Shown one piece after another: positions 25,401 to 34,851 of a stretch of DNA of 64,000 bases. The DNA is from Lysobacterales bacterium. Lineage in GTDB: Bacteria; Pseudomonadota; Gammaproteobacteria; Xanthomonadales; SZUA-38. The stretch is taken from contig JANQOZ010000085.1 of the NCBI GenBank assembly GCA_028285525.1, positions 1 to 64,000 of the forward strand, written 5' to 3'. The position numbers and the translations under genes were made by a program. The notes beneath the pieces were generated by a model. It saw only the letters and a program-made list of their open reading frames with translations, was not told where the DNA came from and ran no database searches. Position 1 is the stretch's first letter. Every line of letters begins with the position of its first letter.

Positions 25401-26876
25401 AACTTCGGGCGGTTCGAAAACCCTTCAGCGCCGGCGGTCAACTTCGTGCGCGAAGCCGACTACTGCTCAGGGGCGGCCATCATGCTGCGCCGGGAGCTGT
25501 TTGCCGAACTGGGCGGCTTCGACACCCGCTACCGGCCGGCCTACTACGAAGACACCGATCTGGCGTTTCGGGTGCGCGAACGGGGTCTGCGGGTTCTTTA
25601 CCAGCCGGCGGCCCAGGTGGTGCATTTTGAGGGCGTCACCAGCGGCACTGACACCAGCAGCGGCGTCAAACGCTACCAGGTGGTCAACCAGGAGAAGTTT
25701 GTCGAACGCTGGCGGGAGGTGCTCCCCAATCAGCCCGACCCCGGGGGTCCGCTGGACCTGACGCGGCGCCACCGGCGGCAGCGCAGCGTGCTGATCATCG
25801 ACGCAACTACGCCTACACCGGACCAGGATTCGGGTTCCGTCAGGATGGTCAACCTGCTGCGCCTGCTGCTCGACCTCGGCTGGCACGTGCGCTTCATGGC
25901 GGAAAACCGCGCGTTTGATGAACGCTACACCCCGCCGCTGCAGCAGCTGGGTGTAGAGGTGCTCTATCACCCGTTTATCAAGTCGGCCCACCAGTATCTG
26001 AAAGAGGTGGGGGATAATCTTGATGCGGTGATCCTGAGCCGGCACTACATTGCCAGCAACCATATCGAGTCGGTCAGAACCTGCTGTCCCAGCGCGCGCC
26101 TGCTCTTCGATACCGTCGACCTGCACTATCTGCGCGAACAGCGGCTGGCGGAGCTGGAGAATCAGCCGGCGCTGCACACGGCCGCCGCCAAAACCCGCGC
26201 CCGGGAGCTGGACGTCGCCCGACGTTGTGACCTCACCCTTGTGGTCAGCGAGTATGAGCGCGAGTTCCTGCGCGAGGATGCGCCGGACGTTAAGGTGTCG
26301 ATCCTTTCCAACATCCACCCGGTGCACGGCCGGCGCAAGCCGTTTGAGGACCGTCAGGGCCTGCTGTTTGTCGGAGGCTTTCAGCATCCGCCCAACGTCG
26401 ACGGCATCACCTGGTTTGTGCGTGAGGTACTGCCGCTGGTGCGCGCTCAGCAGGAAGGGATCAAGCTCACGGTGATCGGCAGCAAGATGACCGACGCCGT
26501 GAAGGCGTTGGCCGGACCCGATGTCGACGTGCTCGGTTTTGTAGAGGATCTCGAGCCGTATCTGGACGGCTGCCGCCTGTCGCTCGCGCCGCTGCGCTAC
26601 GGTGCCGGCGTCAAAGGCAAGATCAACATGGCAATGAGCTACGGCCAGCCCGTGGTGGCCACCAGCCCTGCGGTCGAAGGCATGCACGTCGTGCCGGGCC
26701 AGGAGGTGATGGTCGGTGATACGCCGGAGGAATTTGCCGCGGCCGTGGTCGATGCCTACAGCAACCCGACCCTCTGGCAGCAGCTATCAGACGGCGGCCT
26801 GGCGAACGTGGAGCAGCACTTTTCCTTTGCCGCGGCCCGTCAGGCGCTTAAGGACATCCTGGCGATCGAGGGCTGA
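22500..26876 (+). CDS. Triple-module glycosyltransferase (GT4 - coiled coil - GT2 - GT4)
   Basis: A 1,458-residue polymer-type glycosyltransferase. Residues ~215-600 form a GT-B domain (HILHSWGGGTARWAADTAQA; RLMVPGRISDQKGAGLLREA; SETFNYTLSEMWALDVPVLA). Residues ~630-740 are a coiled coil. Residues ~825-1085 are a GT-A/GT2 domain (SVVIPTFNHYHHTQACLKSL, DYLFFLNNDTVVEHG as the DxD-like site, AYYEDTDLAFRVRERGL). Residues ~1095-1458 are a second GT-B domain (RQGLLFVGGFQHPPNVDGIT, APLRYGAGVKGKINMAMSYG). Such multi-domain enzymes build repeating glycans of capsule, O-antigen or glycoprotein. No polysaccharide locus surrounds it. Confidence 0.9.
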   Translation: MSQRCAVVLWSAASAADQETGYGETLKRALPDWAELPEPDAAIHGSPQEALAAGLAAGCDVLVLEAGTALSPMALERLYRCLDAQPDAQVVSALRPDWLTTSWPLAETDSALWWVTPRLAFPCRDVNPACCLWPSPGSRTVWPDRAADPSQAQRRLACSHLLVGPAPTHAKTSKAIDPRDRPAATPLEQLNSRLWEITEQTPALPLPYAGLDNKPVVLHILHSWGGGTARWAADTAQAWDSAWHLFLLSYANPGDAAQGQELRLHVGSLESPCVSRWALPIPIAGSVADQSAYRQVLDAICSTHGVSAVLVSSLIGHSVEALETGLPTLAMLHDYYPAWPDLGLLFESPEAEFSDARLPEALAQSHFHAMSPESWRRVRERWLAALKGPDVAVLAPSDTVKANLGRLVGGDALPDITTVSHGLVPFERARQPQAFSDGPRWRLMVPGRISDQKGAGLLREALPELTRYADVYLLGGSKFAEAFYGCNHVHIILEYQLDELPALLDEIRPDLALLLSQVSETFNYTLSEMWALDVPVLATRVGALAKRIDQGNTGLLINPNPDDLVRTVAELSTQQLEALRASAKPLCSPQEAVAKYRSLLPGGEAAPAPCRYPVALPAPGDLAGADRARRVHEASVLARTLQDKVAKQQTELEQRAGWASRESRRAEEALVWARSLEEDLSQLRATHQQLQDEFEDRSAWALRLRDETEEQRERLGQLENQVKELSGQLLGVAQELEMVLSTRSWKLTRPLRVAARVARRVLSGFNFHQQRASTLQQRARNSLRVRGLKGTLERIGQELTRGDPEIGPKVLAELNTDEPFEPLTFTRQDAPAVSVVIPTFNHYHHTQACLKSLSALNDSATFEVIVVDDCSSDETRDRLAEHKGLIVLHNEQNSGFIDTCNRGAEAASGDYLFFLNNDTVVEHGCLDRLVETFGQHADVGLAGAKLVYPDGRLQEAGGIVFSDGSGWNFGRFENPSAPAVNFVREADYCSGAAIMLRRELFAELGGFDTRYRPAYYEDTDLAFRVRERGLRVLYQPAAQVVHFEGVTSGTDTSSGVKRYQVVNQEKFVERWREVLPNQPDPGGPLDLTRRHRRQRSVLIIDATTPTPDQDSGSVRMVNLLRLLLDLGWHVRFMAENRAFDERYTPPLQQLGVEVLYHPFIKSAHQYLKEVGDNLDAVILSRHYIASNHIESVRTCCPSARLLFDTVDLHYLREQRLAELENQPALHTAAAKTRARELDVARRCDLTLVVSEYEREFLREDAPDVKVSILSNIHPVHGRRKPFEDRQGLLFVGGFQHPPNVDGITWFVREVLPLVRAQQEGIKLTVIGSKMTDAVKALAGPDVDVLGFVEDLEPYLDGCRLSLAPLRYGAGVKGKINMAMSYGQPVVATSPAVEGMHVVPGQEVMVGDTPEEFAAAVVDAYSNPTLWQQLSDGGLANVEQHFSFAAARQALKDILAIEG

Positions 26877-26896
26877 CCTTCCGCCTTGGCCTCACG

Positions 26897-29644
26897 CTAC
26901 TCGCTCGCGATACTGAGCTGTAGCTGCAGGGCGTCCAGGTCGGGATGCCCGGGATCAACGTCACTGGCTCGGGTCAACCAGCTGCCCGCATCCTCCAATC
27001 GCCCCGCATCGATCGCCACCCGCGCAGCGTCCCGCAACGCGGCACCGAGATCCGCCCGCAGCAGCGGTAGATTCGGGTTCGCCGGATTGGTCTGCTCGGC
27101 GTCGAGGAACGACGTCAGGGCTGATTCAAGCTCCCCGGCACTCAGCTGGCTGCGTACGCGGCCGGACAAAAGCTCCGAAACCCGGCTCAGCCCCTGCTGC
27201 GCCTCGGTGTTGCCGGGCTCAATCCTGAGCACCGCCTTAAAAGAATCGAAAGCCGACGAGCCGGGCGGCTGCATGAGCAGCCCGTCACCCAGCGCGCTGC
27301 GCGCCTGAGCCAGCAGCCCGTCTACCTGCTGCCGATCCGCTTCGCTGAGACGCTGGTTGAGCTCGTTTTGTTCGCGGTAAATCGCCAGCCGACGTTTCGC
27401 ACGCCCCAGCCCCGCCTGTGCGGGATTCAGATCCTCGATGTGGCCGATCATCGTCTCCGCCGCATCGAGCTCATCGTCTTCCAACGCCTGCTCGGTCAGG
27501 ACCATGTAGCGACGGGCGACGCGTTCAAGGCCGTCACGTGCCGCCTCGTTCGCTGGATCGGCACGCAGCACACCGCGGAACCGGTTGCTCGCATTCTCGC
27601 CCGGCGGCTCGCTGAGCTGATCACGCGCCAGAAAGGCCTCGCCCTCCTGGAGCATCTGAGCGATGCGCTGCTGGCGCACCTGTTCGGTACGCTGACGGTT
27701 TTCCGTTTCGCTCCGCAGGGCGTCGAGCTGCTGACGAGCGTTGTTAAGCGCGCTGGCATCTTCGGATACCAGCACCAGCTTCTGCAGCGCCTGATCAGCG
27801 GTGTTGATGCTCTTCGCCGCAATGGCGGCCTCAAATTCCTGACTCAGGCGGCCATTGATGGTGGCGCGCCCGGCCAGCGCCTCTTCCTGCTGTGGATCGA
27901 TTTCCAGCACCTGATCGAACGCGCTCAGTGCGCTGCCGTTCGCGGGTCTCACCAGACGGCCGGCCTGTAGATGGTCCTGGGCCTGCTCCAGCAGGGCTGC
28001 GATCTCGGACGATCGGTCGACGGGCTGAGGCTCGGGCTCGGCCGGTGCAGCGTCGGGCTGCTCAAGCTTCGCCGCGATTTCCGCCACCCGCGGAAGCTCC
28101 GGTGAAAGCTCCCGGGCCCGGGAAAGCAGCAGCGCAGCTTGGCTGGCGTTGCCGTCAGCCAGCGCCTGCTCCGCTTCGTCGCACAGCGACAGCGCGACCA
28201 GTTCCAGCCCGGCAAGGGCCCGGCGATTTGCGGGATCAGTTTCGAGAACCCGCTGGTAGAGCACGTTCGCAAAATCACTCGACTCCCCGTACCAGCGGCC
28301 AAAATCACCCGCCTGCTCAGCCTGGGCCAGCCACCGATCAACGTCCTGGTTAGGCAGCAACGCCAGCAGCCGATCCTGCTGCCAGAAGCCGACCCCGCCG
28401 ATGCCAGCCAGGAGCACCAGGACAACCAGCCAGCGGCCGCCGCTGCCTTTCTTCTGCCTGCTTTGACCCGCCGCCGCCTGTGCCGGGTTGTACTGCGGAT
28501 GGCTGACGGTTCGGTCAAAGCTGCTCAGGTCATCCATCGAGCCCAGCCGGGGCTCCTGCCGCATGCTGCCGTCGGGGCGGGGCGTTGCAGACAGCGGTGG
28601 GCCACCCGACGGCGGATTCTGGGGCGCGGACGTCTCGGCCTTTACCGGCTCGGGTTGTTCGCCGACCGTCGGCGTCGGCATGGCGCGGGTTTCATCCAGC
28701 GGCGTCAGCTCGGGCAGCGGCCCGGCTGACGGCGGATTGCTGATCCGCGTCTCCCGGTTCGACCCGGCCACTCCGGGAACCATCGGCACCTCACCGCTGA
28801 GCAGCCGCTGCTCAAGGTTCTGCAAATCGACGAGCGCTTCGCCGCCGGACTGATAGCGGTCGTCCGGGTGCTTGGCCAGGAAACGCTCCAGCACGGGTTG
28901 AATGTAGTGCAGCTTGTCGGGAAGCCGGGGAACCGGCTCGGTCACGTGCTGGATACCGACGGCGACGGAGTCGCTGCCCTCAAACGGCACCCGTCCCATC
29001 AGCATCTCGTAAAAAACGATACCAAGCCCGTAGAGATCGGAACGACCGTCGAGGTCTTTGCCCCGCGCCTGCTCTGGACTCATGTATTGAGGCGTGCCGA
29101 CCACCGCGCCGGTCTTGGTCATTTGCGTTGCCGAATTGACCGCCCGGGCAATACCGAAGTCGGTCAGCACCGCGCTGCCGTCTTCGCGGAAAAGAATGTT
29201 CTCCGGCTTGACGTCGCGATGAACAAACCCTTTGCTGTGCGCGTAATGCAACGCGCTGGCGATCTCTCGCACCACGCGAACGGTGCTTACGAGCTGGATG
29301 TTGTCGCCGCAGCGAACCGCCAGGTCTCCGCCCGACAGATACTCCATCGCGATGTAGTGCTGCTCGTCGTAAACCCCAACGTCGTGCACCGCCACAATGT
29401 GCGGGTGGTAGAGGTTCGCAGCGATCTTCGCTTCGCGCATAAAGCGCTCGCTGAAGCTTGTGTCCACCAGCAACACGCGCGACATCACCTTCAGCGCAAC
29501 CCGCCGTTCGACCGACTCCTGGACCGCCGAGTAAACCACGGCCATACCGCCGCGTCCGAGCTCGCGCTCCACGGAATAGCCGGGAATAGCTACTGAGTTA
29601 CCTGAATCCATTGAATCGGTGTGGCTCGGGGCTCCGAACGGCAC
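26897..29644 (-). CDS. Membrane-anchored Hanks-type Ser/Thr protein kinase with TPR-like periplasmic region
   Basis: A 915-residue receptor-like kinase. The catalytic domain (~22-290) shows the glycine loop ERELGRGGMAVVYSAV, VALKVMSRVLL with the ATP lysine, FVHRDVKPENILF with the catalytic Asp, and TDFGIARAV. A Pro-rich juxtamembrane segment and one membrane helix (RWLVVLVLLAGIGGVGFW) follow. The last ~490 residues are long helical TPR-like repeats, probably periplasmic. The frame opens with GTG at 29644; an ATG at 29611 (MDSGNSVAIPGY) is an alternative. It converges on the glycosyltransferase gene with a 20-nt gap. Confidence 0.92.
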   Translation of the reverse strand: MPFGAPSHTDSMDSGNSVAIPGYSVERELGRGGMAVVYSAVQESVERRVALKVMSRVLLVDTSFSERFMREAKIAANLYHPHIVAVHDVGVYDEQHYIAMEYLSGGDLAVRCGDNIQLVSTVRVVREIASALHYAHSKGFVHRDVKPENILFREDGSAVLTDFGIARAVNSATQMTKTGAVVGTPQYMSPEQARGKDLDGRSDLYGLGIVFYEMLMGRVPFEGSDSVAVGIQHVTEPVPRLPDKLHYIQPVLERFLAKHPDDRYQSGGEALVDLQNLEQRLLSGEVPMVPGVAGSNRETRISNPPSAGPLPELTPLDETRAMPTPTVGEQPEPVKAETSAPQNPPSGGPPLSATPRPDGSMRQEPRLGSMDDLSSFDRTVSHPQYNPAQAAAGQSRQKKGSGGRWLVVLVLLAGIGGVGFWQQDRLLALLPNQDVDRWLAQAEQAGDFGRWYGESSDFANVLYQRVLETDPANRRALAGLELVALSLCDEAEQALADGNASQAALLLSRARELSPELPRVAEIAAKLEQPDAAPAEPEPQPVDRSSEIAALLEQAQDHLQAGRLVRPANGSALSAFDQVLEIDPQQEEALAGRATINGRLSQEFEAAIAAKSINTADQALQKLVLVSEDASALNNARQQLDALRSETENRQRTEQVRQQRIAQMLQEGEAFLARDQLSEPPGENASNRFRGVLRADPANEAARDGLERVARRYMVLTEQALEDDELDAAETMIGHIEDLNPAQAGLGRAKRRLAIYREQNELNQRLSEADRQQVDGLLAQARSALGDGLLMQPPGSSAFDSFKAVLRIEPGNTEAQQGLSRVSELLSGRVRSQLSAGELESALTSFLDAEQTNPANPNLPLLRADLGAALRDAARVAIDAGRLEDAGSWLTRASDVDPGHPDLDALQLQLSIASE

Positions 29645-29805
29645 GCTCCCTGCGCGCGTCAGCCGTACCCCTTATGCTTTGTTAGTGGTCAGAATAGTAA
29701 GGCAATTTTGGCGCAAAAGCCCCATTTCGGGGTGAATGATTGTGATAGTTAAGTCGTCCATTCTGCGCCGATAATGCCCTGCCAGACCCAGCCCGTGAGT
29801 CCATC

Positions 29806-31899
29806 TCATCCGGTTCGCACCGCGCTGGTCACGTTGGGCAGCGCCACCAGGCGGTTGAGCAGGTCGTTGAGATGGTCAAAGTCCGTGACCTGAACAAGCA
29901 TGCGGATCTCCGCCTCGCCCCGGGCCGCGTCGACCTGGGTATGGAAGCTGAGCATCTCGCTGCGCAGATTGGACGTCAGCTGACCGATGTCGCGAACCAG
30001 GTTCTTGCGATCGTATGCGTGGAGCAGCACCTCCGCCTGGTACTTGCCCTTTGTTTCGCCGCCCCAGGCAACCTCAAGCATTCTTGCCGGATCGGAGCGA
30101 ATCAGCCGATCGACGTTTTTGCAGTCCCGGCGGTGGATGCTCACGCCGCGGGTCTTGGTGACAAAACCGATGATCGGGTCACCCGGCAGCGGGGAACAGC
30201 ATTTGGCAATGACCGTTAACAGCTGACCAACGCCTTCGATAATCAGGTCGGAATCGTTGCGGGCCTTTTTCTGCGGCGCGCGTACGAGCGGCAGCGCCTC
30301 TTCGTCGCTTTTGCTGAAGTCCTCAAGGGCGGCCGCCACCTGGCCGACGGTCACCTCGCTGATGGCTACCGCCACGTAGAGCCCGTCCAGATCCTTGAAG
30401 TTGAAGCGCTCGACCAGCGGCTGGAGGTCCTTGACCGGCAGCCCGAGGCGTTTGAGCTCCTTGTCCAGAATCTCGCGGCCCTCCGCCAGGTTTCGATCGC
30501 GGTCCTTCTGGCGAAACCACTGGCGAACCTTGGAACGCGACCGGGCGCTTGCCAGATAACCCAGGCGCGGCACCAGCCAGTCCCGGCTCGGATCCTCCTG
30601 CTTGCTCGTGAGGATCTCCACCTGCTCACCGTTATGGAGCTGGTATGTCAGCGGCACAATTCGACCGTTCACCTTCGCGCCCTTGCACCGGTTTCCGACC
30701 GACGTGTGGACCTGGTAGGCAAAATCCAGCACGGTGCTGCCGCGCTTCATGTCGAGCACCTTGCCCTTGGGCGTCAGCACGTAGACCCGGTCCTCGTCAC
30801 CGTCGGGGCCAAACTCATCCAGGACGGTCGCCTCGTCACCCCCTTCCAGCAGCTGGCGCATCCAGTTCAGCTTGCGCTGGTAGCCGGGGTCGTGCTCCCC
30901 GCCCTCCTTGTAGCGCCAGTGAGCCGCCACGCCGAGCTCAGCATGCTGGTGCATCGCCTCGGTGCGGATCTGGATCTCGACGGTTTTGCCCTCCGGACCG
31001 AAAACCGCGGTGTGCAGCGACTGGTAGTTGTTGCCTTTCGGGTTCGCAATGTAGTCATCAAACTCGCCGGGGACCGGGCGCCAGAGAGTATGGACGATAC
31101 CCAGCGCCGAGTAGCACTGCGCGACGTCGTCCACCAGCACCCGGACGGCGCGGATGTCGTGGAGCTGGGCAAAAGCCAAACCCTTGCGCTGCATCTTTTT
31201 CCAGATGCTGAAAATGTGCTTTGGCCGCCCGACCACCTCCGCCTCGATGCCCACGCCGGCGAGTTCGGTTTTGACCTGATCGATGAAGCGCCGGATATAG
31301 CGCTCGCGGTCCATCCGCCGCTCCGAGAGCAGAGCCGCAATCCGCCGATACAGCTGCGGCTCGAGAAACCGGAACACCAGGTCTTCCAGCTCCCACTTCA
31401 GCTGCCAGATGCCAAGACGATTCGCCAGCGGCGCGTAGATCGCTTTGACCACGGCCGCTCCGCTGCGCTGCTCCGCTTCGGAGGCCGAGGTAAGCTGCCG
31501 CAGGCTTACGAGGCGCTGCACCAGCACCACCAGCACCACGCGCACGTCTTTCACCATCGCCATCAGGAGCCTGCGAAGCCCTTCGTCCGCGCCGGCATCC
31601 GGATCAAAAGACGCCTCGAGTCGGTCGATCTGCAGAAGTTGCCGGGTCAGAGGGAACCGCGCCGAGCGCTGGCCTTCACGATGGGAAAAATAGTCGCAGT
31701 AGACCGCCAGGCAGTAGGGGTCGACCTCAAGATCCCCGAGAATCAACAGCGCGGGCAGCAGCTGCTCGCGCGCGCCGTCATCGCCCAGCAGCGGAGAAAT
31801 CACCGCGTCCAGGTCCTCCAGGGCGCTCGCATAATGAGCCTGCTGGTAGTAATCCCACCAGTTGGCCAGATTGCGGTATTGGGGCTTTTGACGCTGCAT
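29806..31899 (-). CDS. relA: GTP pyrophosphokinase RelA (ppGpp synthetase I)
   Basis: Ribosome-associated (p)ppGpp synthetase of the stringent response, 697 residues. The HD-hydrolase region is degenerate (MVKDVRVVLVVLVQRLVSLR lacks the HD pair), as in RelA. The synthetase domain has LHDIRAVRVLVDD and the acidic EFDDYIANPKGNNYQSLHT. That ExDD motif marks monofunctional RelA, against RxKD in SpoT. A TGS domain (VYVLTPKGKVLDMKRGSTVL) and the C-terminal regulatory and ACT regions (ending VALPNVTSAVRTG) follow. No neighbours are obviously co-transcribed. Confidence 0.95.
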   Translation of the reverse strand: MQRQKPQYRNLANWWDYYQQAHYASALEDLDAVISPLLGDDGAREQLLPALLILGDLEVDPYCLAVYCDYFSHREGQRSARFPLTRQLLQIDRLEASFDPDAGADEGLRRLLMAMVKDVRVVLVVLVQRLVSLRQLTSASEAEQRSGAAVVKAIYAPLANRLGIWQLKWELEDLVFRFLEPQLYRRIAALLSERRMDRERYIRRFIDQVKTELAGVGIEAEVVGRPKHIFSIWKKMQRKGLAFAQLHDIRAVRVLVDDVAQCYSALGIVHTLWRPVPGEFDDYIANPKGNNYQSLHTAVFGPEGKTVEIQIRTEAMHQHAELGVAAHWRYKEGGEHDPGYQRKLNWMRQLLEGGDEATVLDEFGPDGDEDRVYVLTPKGKVLDMKRGSTVLDFAYQVHTSVGNRCKGAKVNGRIVPLTYQLHNGEQVEILTSKQEDPSRDWLVPRLGYLASARSRSKVRQWFRQKDRDRNLAEGREILDKELKRLGLPVKDLQPLVERFNFKDLDGLYVAVAISEVTVGQVAAALEDFSKSDEEALPLVRAPQKKARNDSDLIIEGVGQLLTVIAKCCSPLPGDPIIGFVTKTRGVSIHRRDCKNVDRLIRSDPARMLEVAWGGETKGKYQAEVLLHAYDRKNLVRDIGQLTSNLRSEMLSFHTQVDAARGEAEIRMLVQVTDFDHLNDLLNRLVALPNVTSAVRTG

Positions 31900-32008
31900 G
31901 TCAGCCGCCTATTGTAGAAAACAATTGGAGCTCAAGAAAAAGGCGGTACGGCACGGAGGCCTGCGGCATCCACCAGGCGCTCAGCCCAAACGCAAGCCCT
32001 GACGACGC

Positions 32009-32066
32009 AAAAAAGGGGCCAGGTTAAGCTTCTGGCGGTTTCCAGAAACGTAACCTGACCCCTTTT
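32009..32066. repeat. Imperfect palindrome, REP-like element or bidirectional terminator
   Basis: A 58-bp imperfect inverted repeat. The left arm reads GGGGCCAGGTTAAGCTTCTG and the right arm CCAGAAACGTAACCTGACCC (extended by CC), with a 6-nt loop and A-run/T-run flanks. It lies just after the stop of the large secreted-protein gene. The GGTCAGGTTA core recalls REP-type elements of gammaproteobacteria and can also act as a terminator on either strand. Confidence 0.6.
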
Positions 32067-32079
32067 CGCCCCGAGGTCG

Positions 32080-34851
32080 CTACGGCGTAGCGGCAACCAC
32101 CGTCAGCGTTGCGGTGGTTGAGGTATCTTCGCCGCCGCCGCTGGTGCCACCGTCATCGACAACAACAATCTCAACCGTTGCGGTCCCATTGCTGCCGCTC
32201 AGTGCAAAGTTGAGACGCCCACTGGTTTCGAAAGTGGGCGCGAGCGCGAAGATCGAGTCAGGGTCGCTGGTGACAGTCGGGGTGATTGTCAAAATGTTCT
32301 GCCCACCCTCGAACGGCCCTAACGCCTCATCGCCGGAGACCACAAGAAGGCTGTTGATATTAGCGATTCCGGTGATTGTGGAATTCAGCGTGAGTGTCGC
32401 GGCGTCGGGACCCGTTTCAGAGAAACTGATGACGTTGTCGTCACTTTCGATGGACGCCTGTCCCGCAAACACAACCGACGGAGCGTCATTCACATTGTCC
32501 ACGGTCACCGACACGATGCCGGGCAGCGAGGCGGCCGTATCGGTGGCCACCACCGACAGATCGACAATGCCGAAGGCGTTCGGCTGGGTCGTAACCGTGA
32601 TCTGAATGTCGTTGAGATCCGCGTCGTTCACCACGATGTCGCCGTCGGCTACAAGGCTCTGGTCAGACGAGGTGACGCTGATCGTGACCGCATCGTCCTC
32701 CGGATCTGACGCGGCAACAAAGAAGCCTCCGCCCGAGAGCGTCACGCCTGCCGATTCTTCGGCAATGGTGTTCGGCGCCCCGGTCACGGAAACGACCGGC
32801 GGCGAGTTGTCCACCATGATGTCGAAGGTAAAGACGGTGGTGTTGTCGCCGGCCTGATCGTCGGTGACCGTAATGCTGACGGATGCCGTGCCGCTTTCCC
32901 CGCTGAGAACGTAATCCAGGTCCCAGGTGCCCTGCACCTCGTTGGCGCGCAGGTCCGGCCGGCCGGAGGTGCCGAAGAACAGCGCAGGGTTGGACGGCGC
33001 ACCGATGCTCACGCTAGTTACCTGACCCGCCTCGTCGGCCGGCCCCGGCGTCACCGCTACAACCCAGTCACCGAAGATCGCCTCGAACTCCACCGGTACG
33101 TCAGACGGGTAGTTCTGATCGGCGCAGTCAGAGGCCGACGTCTGGTTACAGTTCGGACCGGCAAAGATCGGAGTGCCGCCGTTGTAATCGAAGCCGCCGA
33201 GCACCGTGATCGTCGGTGGGTCGTTCACGGCGTCCACCGTGATGTTCAGGTCGACAGTGCCGATACCGCCAAGGTTATCGGTAACCGACACCCTGATTGT
33301 TGCGGGGCCGTTGGCGTCCGCCACCGTGGCCACCGGCAGACCGGTGATGGTGATCGTGTCAGTTCCAACGCCGGAGAAGGTCGGATCGCCGACAACGGTC
33401 AGGATATCCGAGTTGAGCGACGCCGCGCTGACGGCAGCGATGGTTCCGTCGGAGTCCGTCACGCTGATCGCGAAGCCTTCCGCGTTGTTGCAGCCCGCCG
33501 CGGCAACGTTAGTGGTGCCGGAATCTTCGTCGATGGTGCAGCTGCCGGTGGGCGTGCCGGCCGGAAGCTCGTTGTCACGAACGTCAAATTCCCAGGTCGC
33601 GATATTGTCCGCCGGGTCGTTCTCGCCGTTGCCGTCCAGCTCCGCCACCGACGCCGTAACCTGCAGCGTGTTGCCCGCCGCACCTGCGGTGAGCGGCCGA
33701 TCGACGTTGATGACCGCGGTCGCTCCGGGGTCCAGCGTACCGATGTTGACGTCCACATAGCCCGAGCCGCCGGCACAGGTAACGCCAGACGTACAGCTCC
33801 AGGAACCCGCTCCTAAACGAGTCGGTTTGCCCGACAGGCTGCCGGTGGGATAGAAATCGCGCACCACGACGTTGCTGGCCGGGTTGTCGCCGCAGTTGGT
33901 CACCACCAGCTCGTACACCGCGTTCTGGAGGGTTGTTGTGTTCGGGTTTTCGATAAGGCGCAGATCGATCTCAAGGTCGGTGCTGGCCGCGCCGCCGATC
34001 GGACTGCCGACTTGTTCAAAGCCGTCGGCGAAGAAGATGTCTGACGGAGAGCAGGTGCCGGCTGGAGACTGCGGGGTCACAACCTGCGCCAGATCCGGGA
34101 ATGCGAGGCAGACGGGGTTACCGTCCGTGATCGCGCGCAGCGTCGGCTGAGCTGATCCCGAACCGCCGAACGGCCTGTAGTCGAGCGACTGGAAGCCCTG
34201 GAAGGTGGTCGTTTCCAGGTTGGTATCCGTTATCGACAGGCGCACGCCATCCTGGCCGGGCCCCTGCAGACAGAGCACGTCTTCGGTGAGGCCCAGGGAG
34301 ATAGTCGCCGGTGGCGTGAACACGTCGTAGCCGATCCCGTCGACCACGCCCAGGTCGCTCGGAGGCTGACCAAGGACGTCGAGCTCGACATTGAGCCCGG
34401 ACGAGGAGCTGCCTTTGGTGCCAACCACGGAGACGAGCTCCGGCGCCGATCGCGGCACGACGCAAAGCGGGAAAATCTCACCTGCGATCACCGGGGTGAC
34501 CTCTAGACGCTTTTCGTTTTTGCCTTCGACCCGGAAACGTTCCAGCGGATAGCGGACACCATCGAGAATCAGTGTTTGGCCGGTGCTCTTTCCGGAGCTG
34601 ATACCGCAGCGCCGGGCACCGCCCTGGCTCGTCACCCGCAGCTCGCCGGTCTTGGCATCGAAGCGCCAATCTTTAATCGCGATGGCCTGGACGATGCTGC
34701 CCGAATCGTTCCTCGCAAGACGCAGCGAACCGCCCGTCTCGCTGTACGCTGCCGGGGCAGCCAGTACCGCGGCCAGCAATCCTGACGTGAGAATGGCGGC
34801 ACGACCTGTCCCCAGGGTGCGGCTGCAGCCAGTCCGGTTGAATAAACTCAT
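32080..34851 (-). CDS. Large secreted protein with DUF11 and cadherin-like repeats
   Basis: A 923-residue exported protein from the ATG at 34851; the upstream ATG at 34887 is possible but delays the signal peptide (ILTSGLLAAVLAAPAAYS). The N-terminal domain is unrecognised. A short CSPSDIFFADGFEQ motif follows, of a kind common in Lysobacterales exported proteins. Then come a DUF11-type domain (NAVYELVVTNCGDNPASNVV) and several Ig/cadherin-like repeats rich in Asp, Thr and Val (VTDSDGTIAAVSAASLNSDI; SIAEESAGV-like starts). It ends abruptly in a beta strand. Likely a surface or adhesin-like protein. Confidence 0.75.
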   Translation of the reverse strand: MSLFNRTGCSRTLGTGRAAILTSGLLAAVLAAPAAYSETGGSLRLARNDSGSIVQAIAIKDWRFDAKTGELRVTSQGGARRCGISSGKSTGQTLILDGVRYPLERFRVEGKNEKRLEVTPVIAGEIFPLCVVPRSAPELVSVVGTKGSSSSGLNVELDVLGQPPSDLGVVDGIGYDVFTPPATISLGLTEDVLCLQGPGQDGVRLSITDTNLETTTFQGFQSLDYRPFGGSGSAQPTLRAITDGNPVCLAFPDLAQVVTPQSPAGTCSPSDIFFADGFEQVGSPIGGAASTDLEIDLRLIENPNTTTLQNAVYELVVTNCGDNPASNVVVRDFYPTGSLSGKPTRLGAGSWSCTSGVTCAGGSGYVDVNIGTLDPGATAVINVDRPLTAGAAGNTLQVTASVAELDGNGENDPADNIATWEFDVRDNELPAGTPTGSCTIDEDSGTTNVAAAGCNNAEGFAISVTDSDGTIAAVSAASLNSDILTVVGDPTFSGVGTDTITITGLPVATVADANGPATIRVSVTDNLGGIGTVDLNITVDAVNDPPTITVLGGFDYNGGTPIFAGPNCNQTSASDCADQNYPSDVPVEFEAIFGDWVVAVTPGPADEAGQVTSVSIGAPSNPALFFGTSGRPDLRANEVQGTWDLDYVLSGESGTASVSITVTDDQAGDNTTVFTFDIMVDNSPPVVSVTGAPNTIAEESAGVTLSGGGFFVAASDPEDDAVTISVTSSDQSLVADGDIVVNDADLNDIQITVTTQPNAFGIVDLSVVATDTAASLPGIVSVTVDNVNDAPSVVFAGQASIESDDNVISFSETGPDAATLTLNSTITGIANINSLLVVSGDEALGPFEGGQNILTITPTVTSDPDSIFALAPTFETSGRLNFALSGSNGTATVEIVVVDDGGTSGGGEDTSTTATLTVVAATP

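Noticed and set aside
30634..31917. 427-codon plus frame opposite relA
   Set aside because: Shadow of RelA; no start context or domain.
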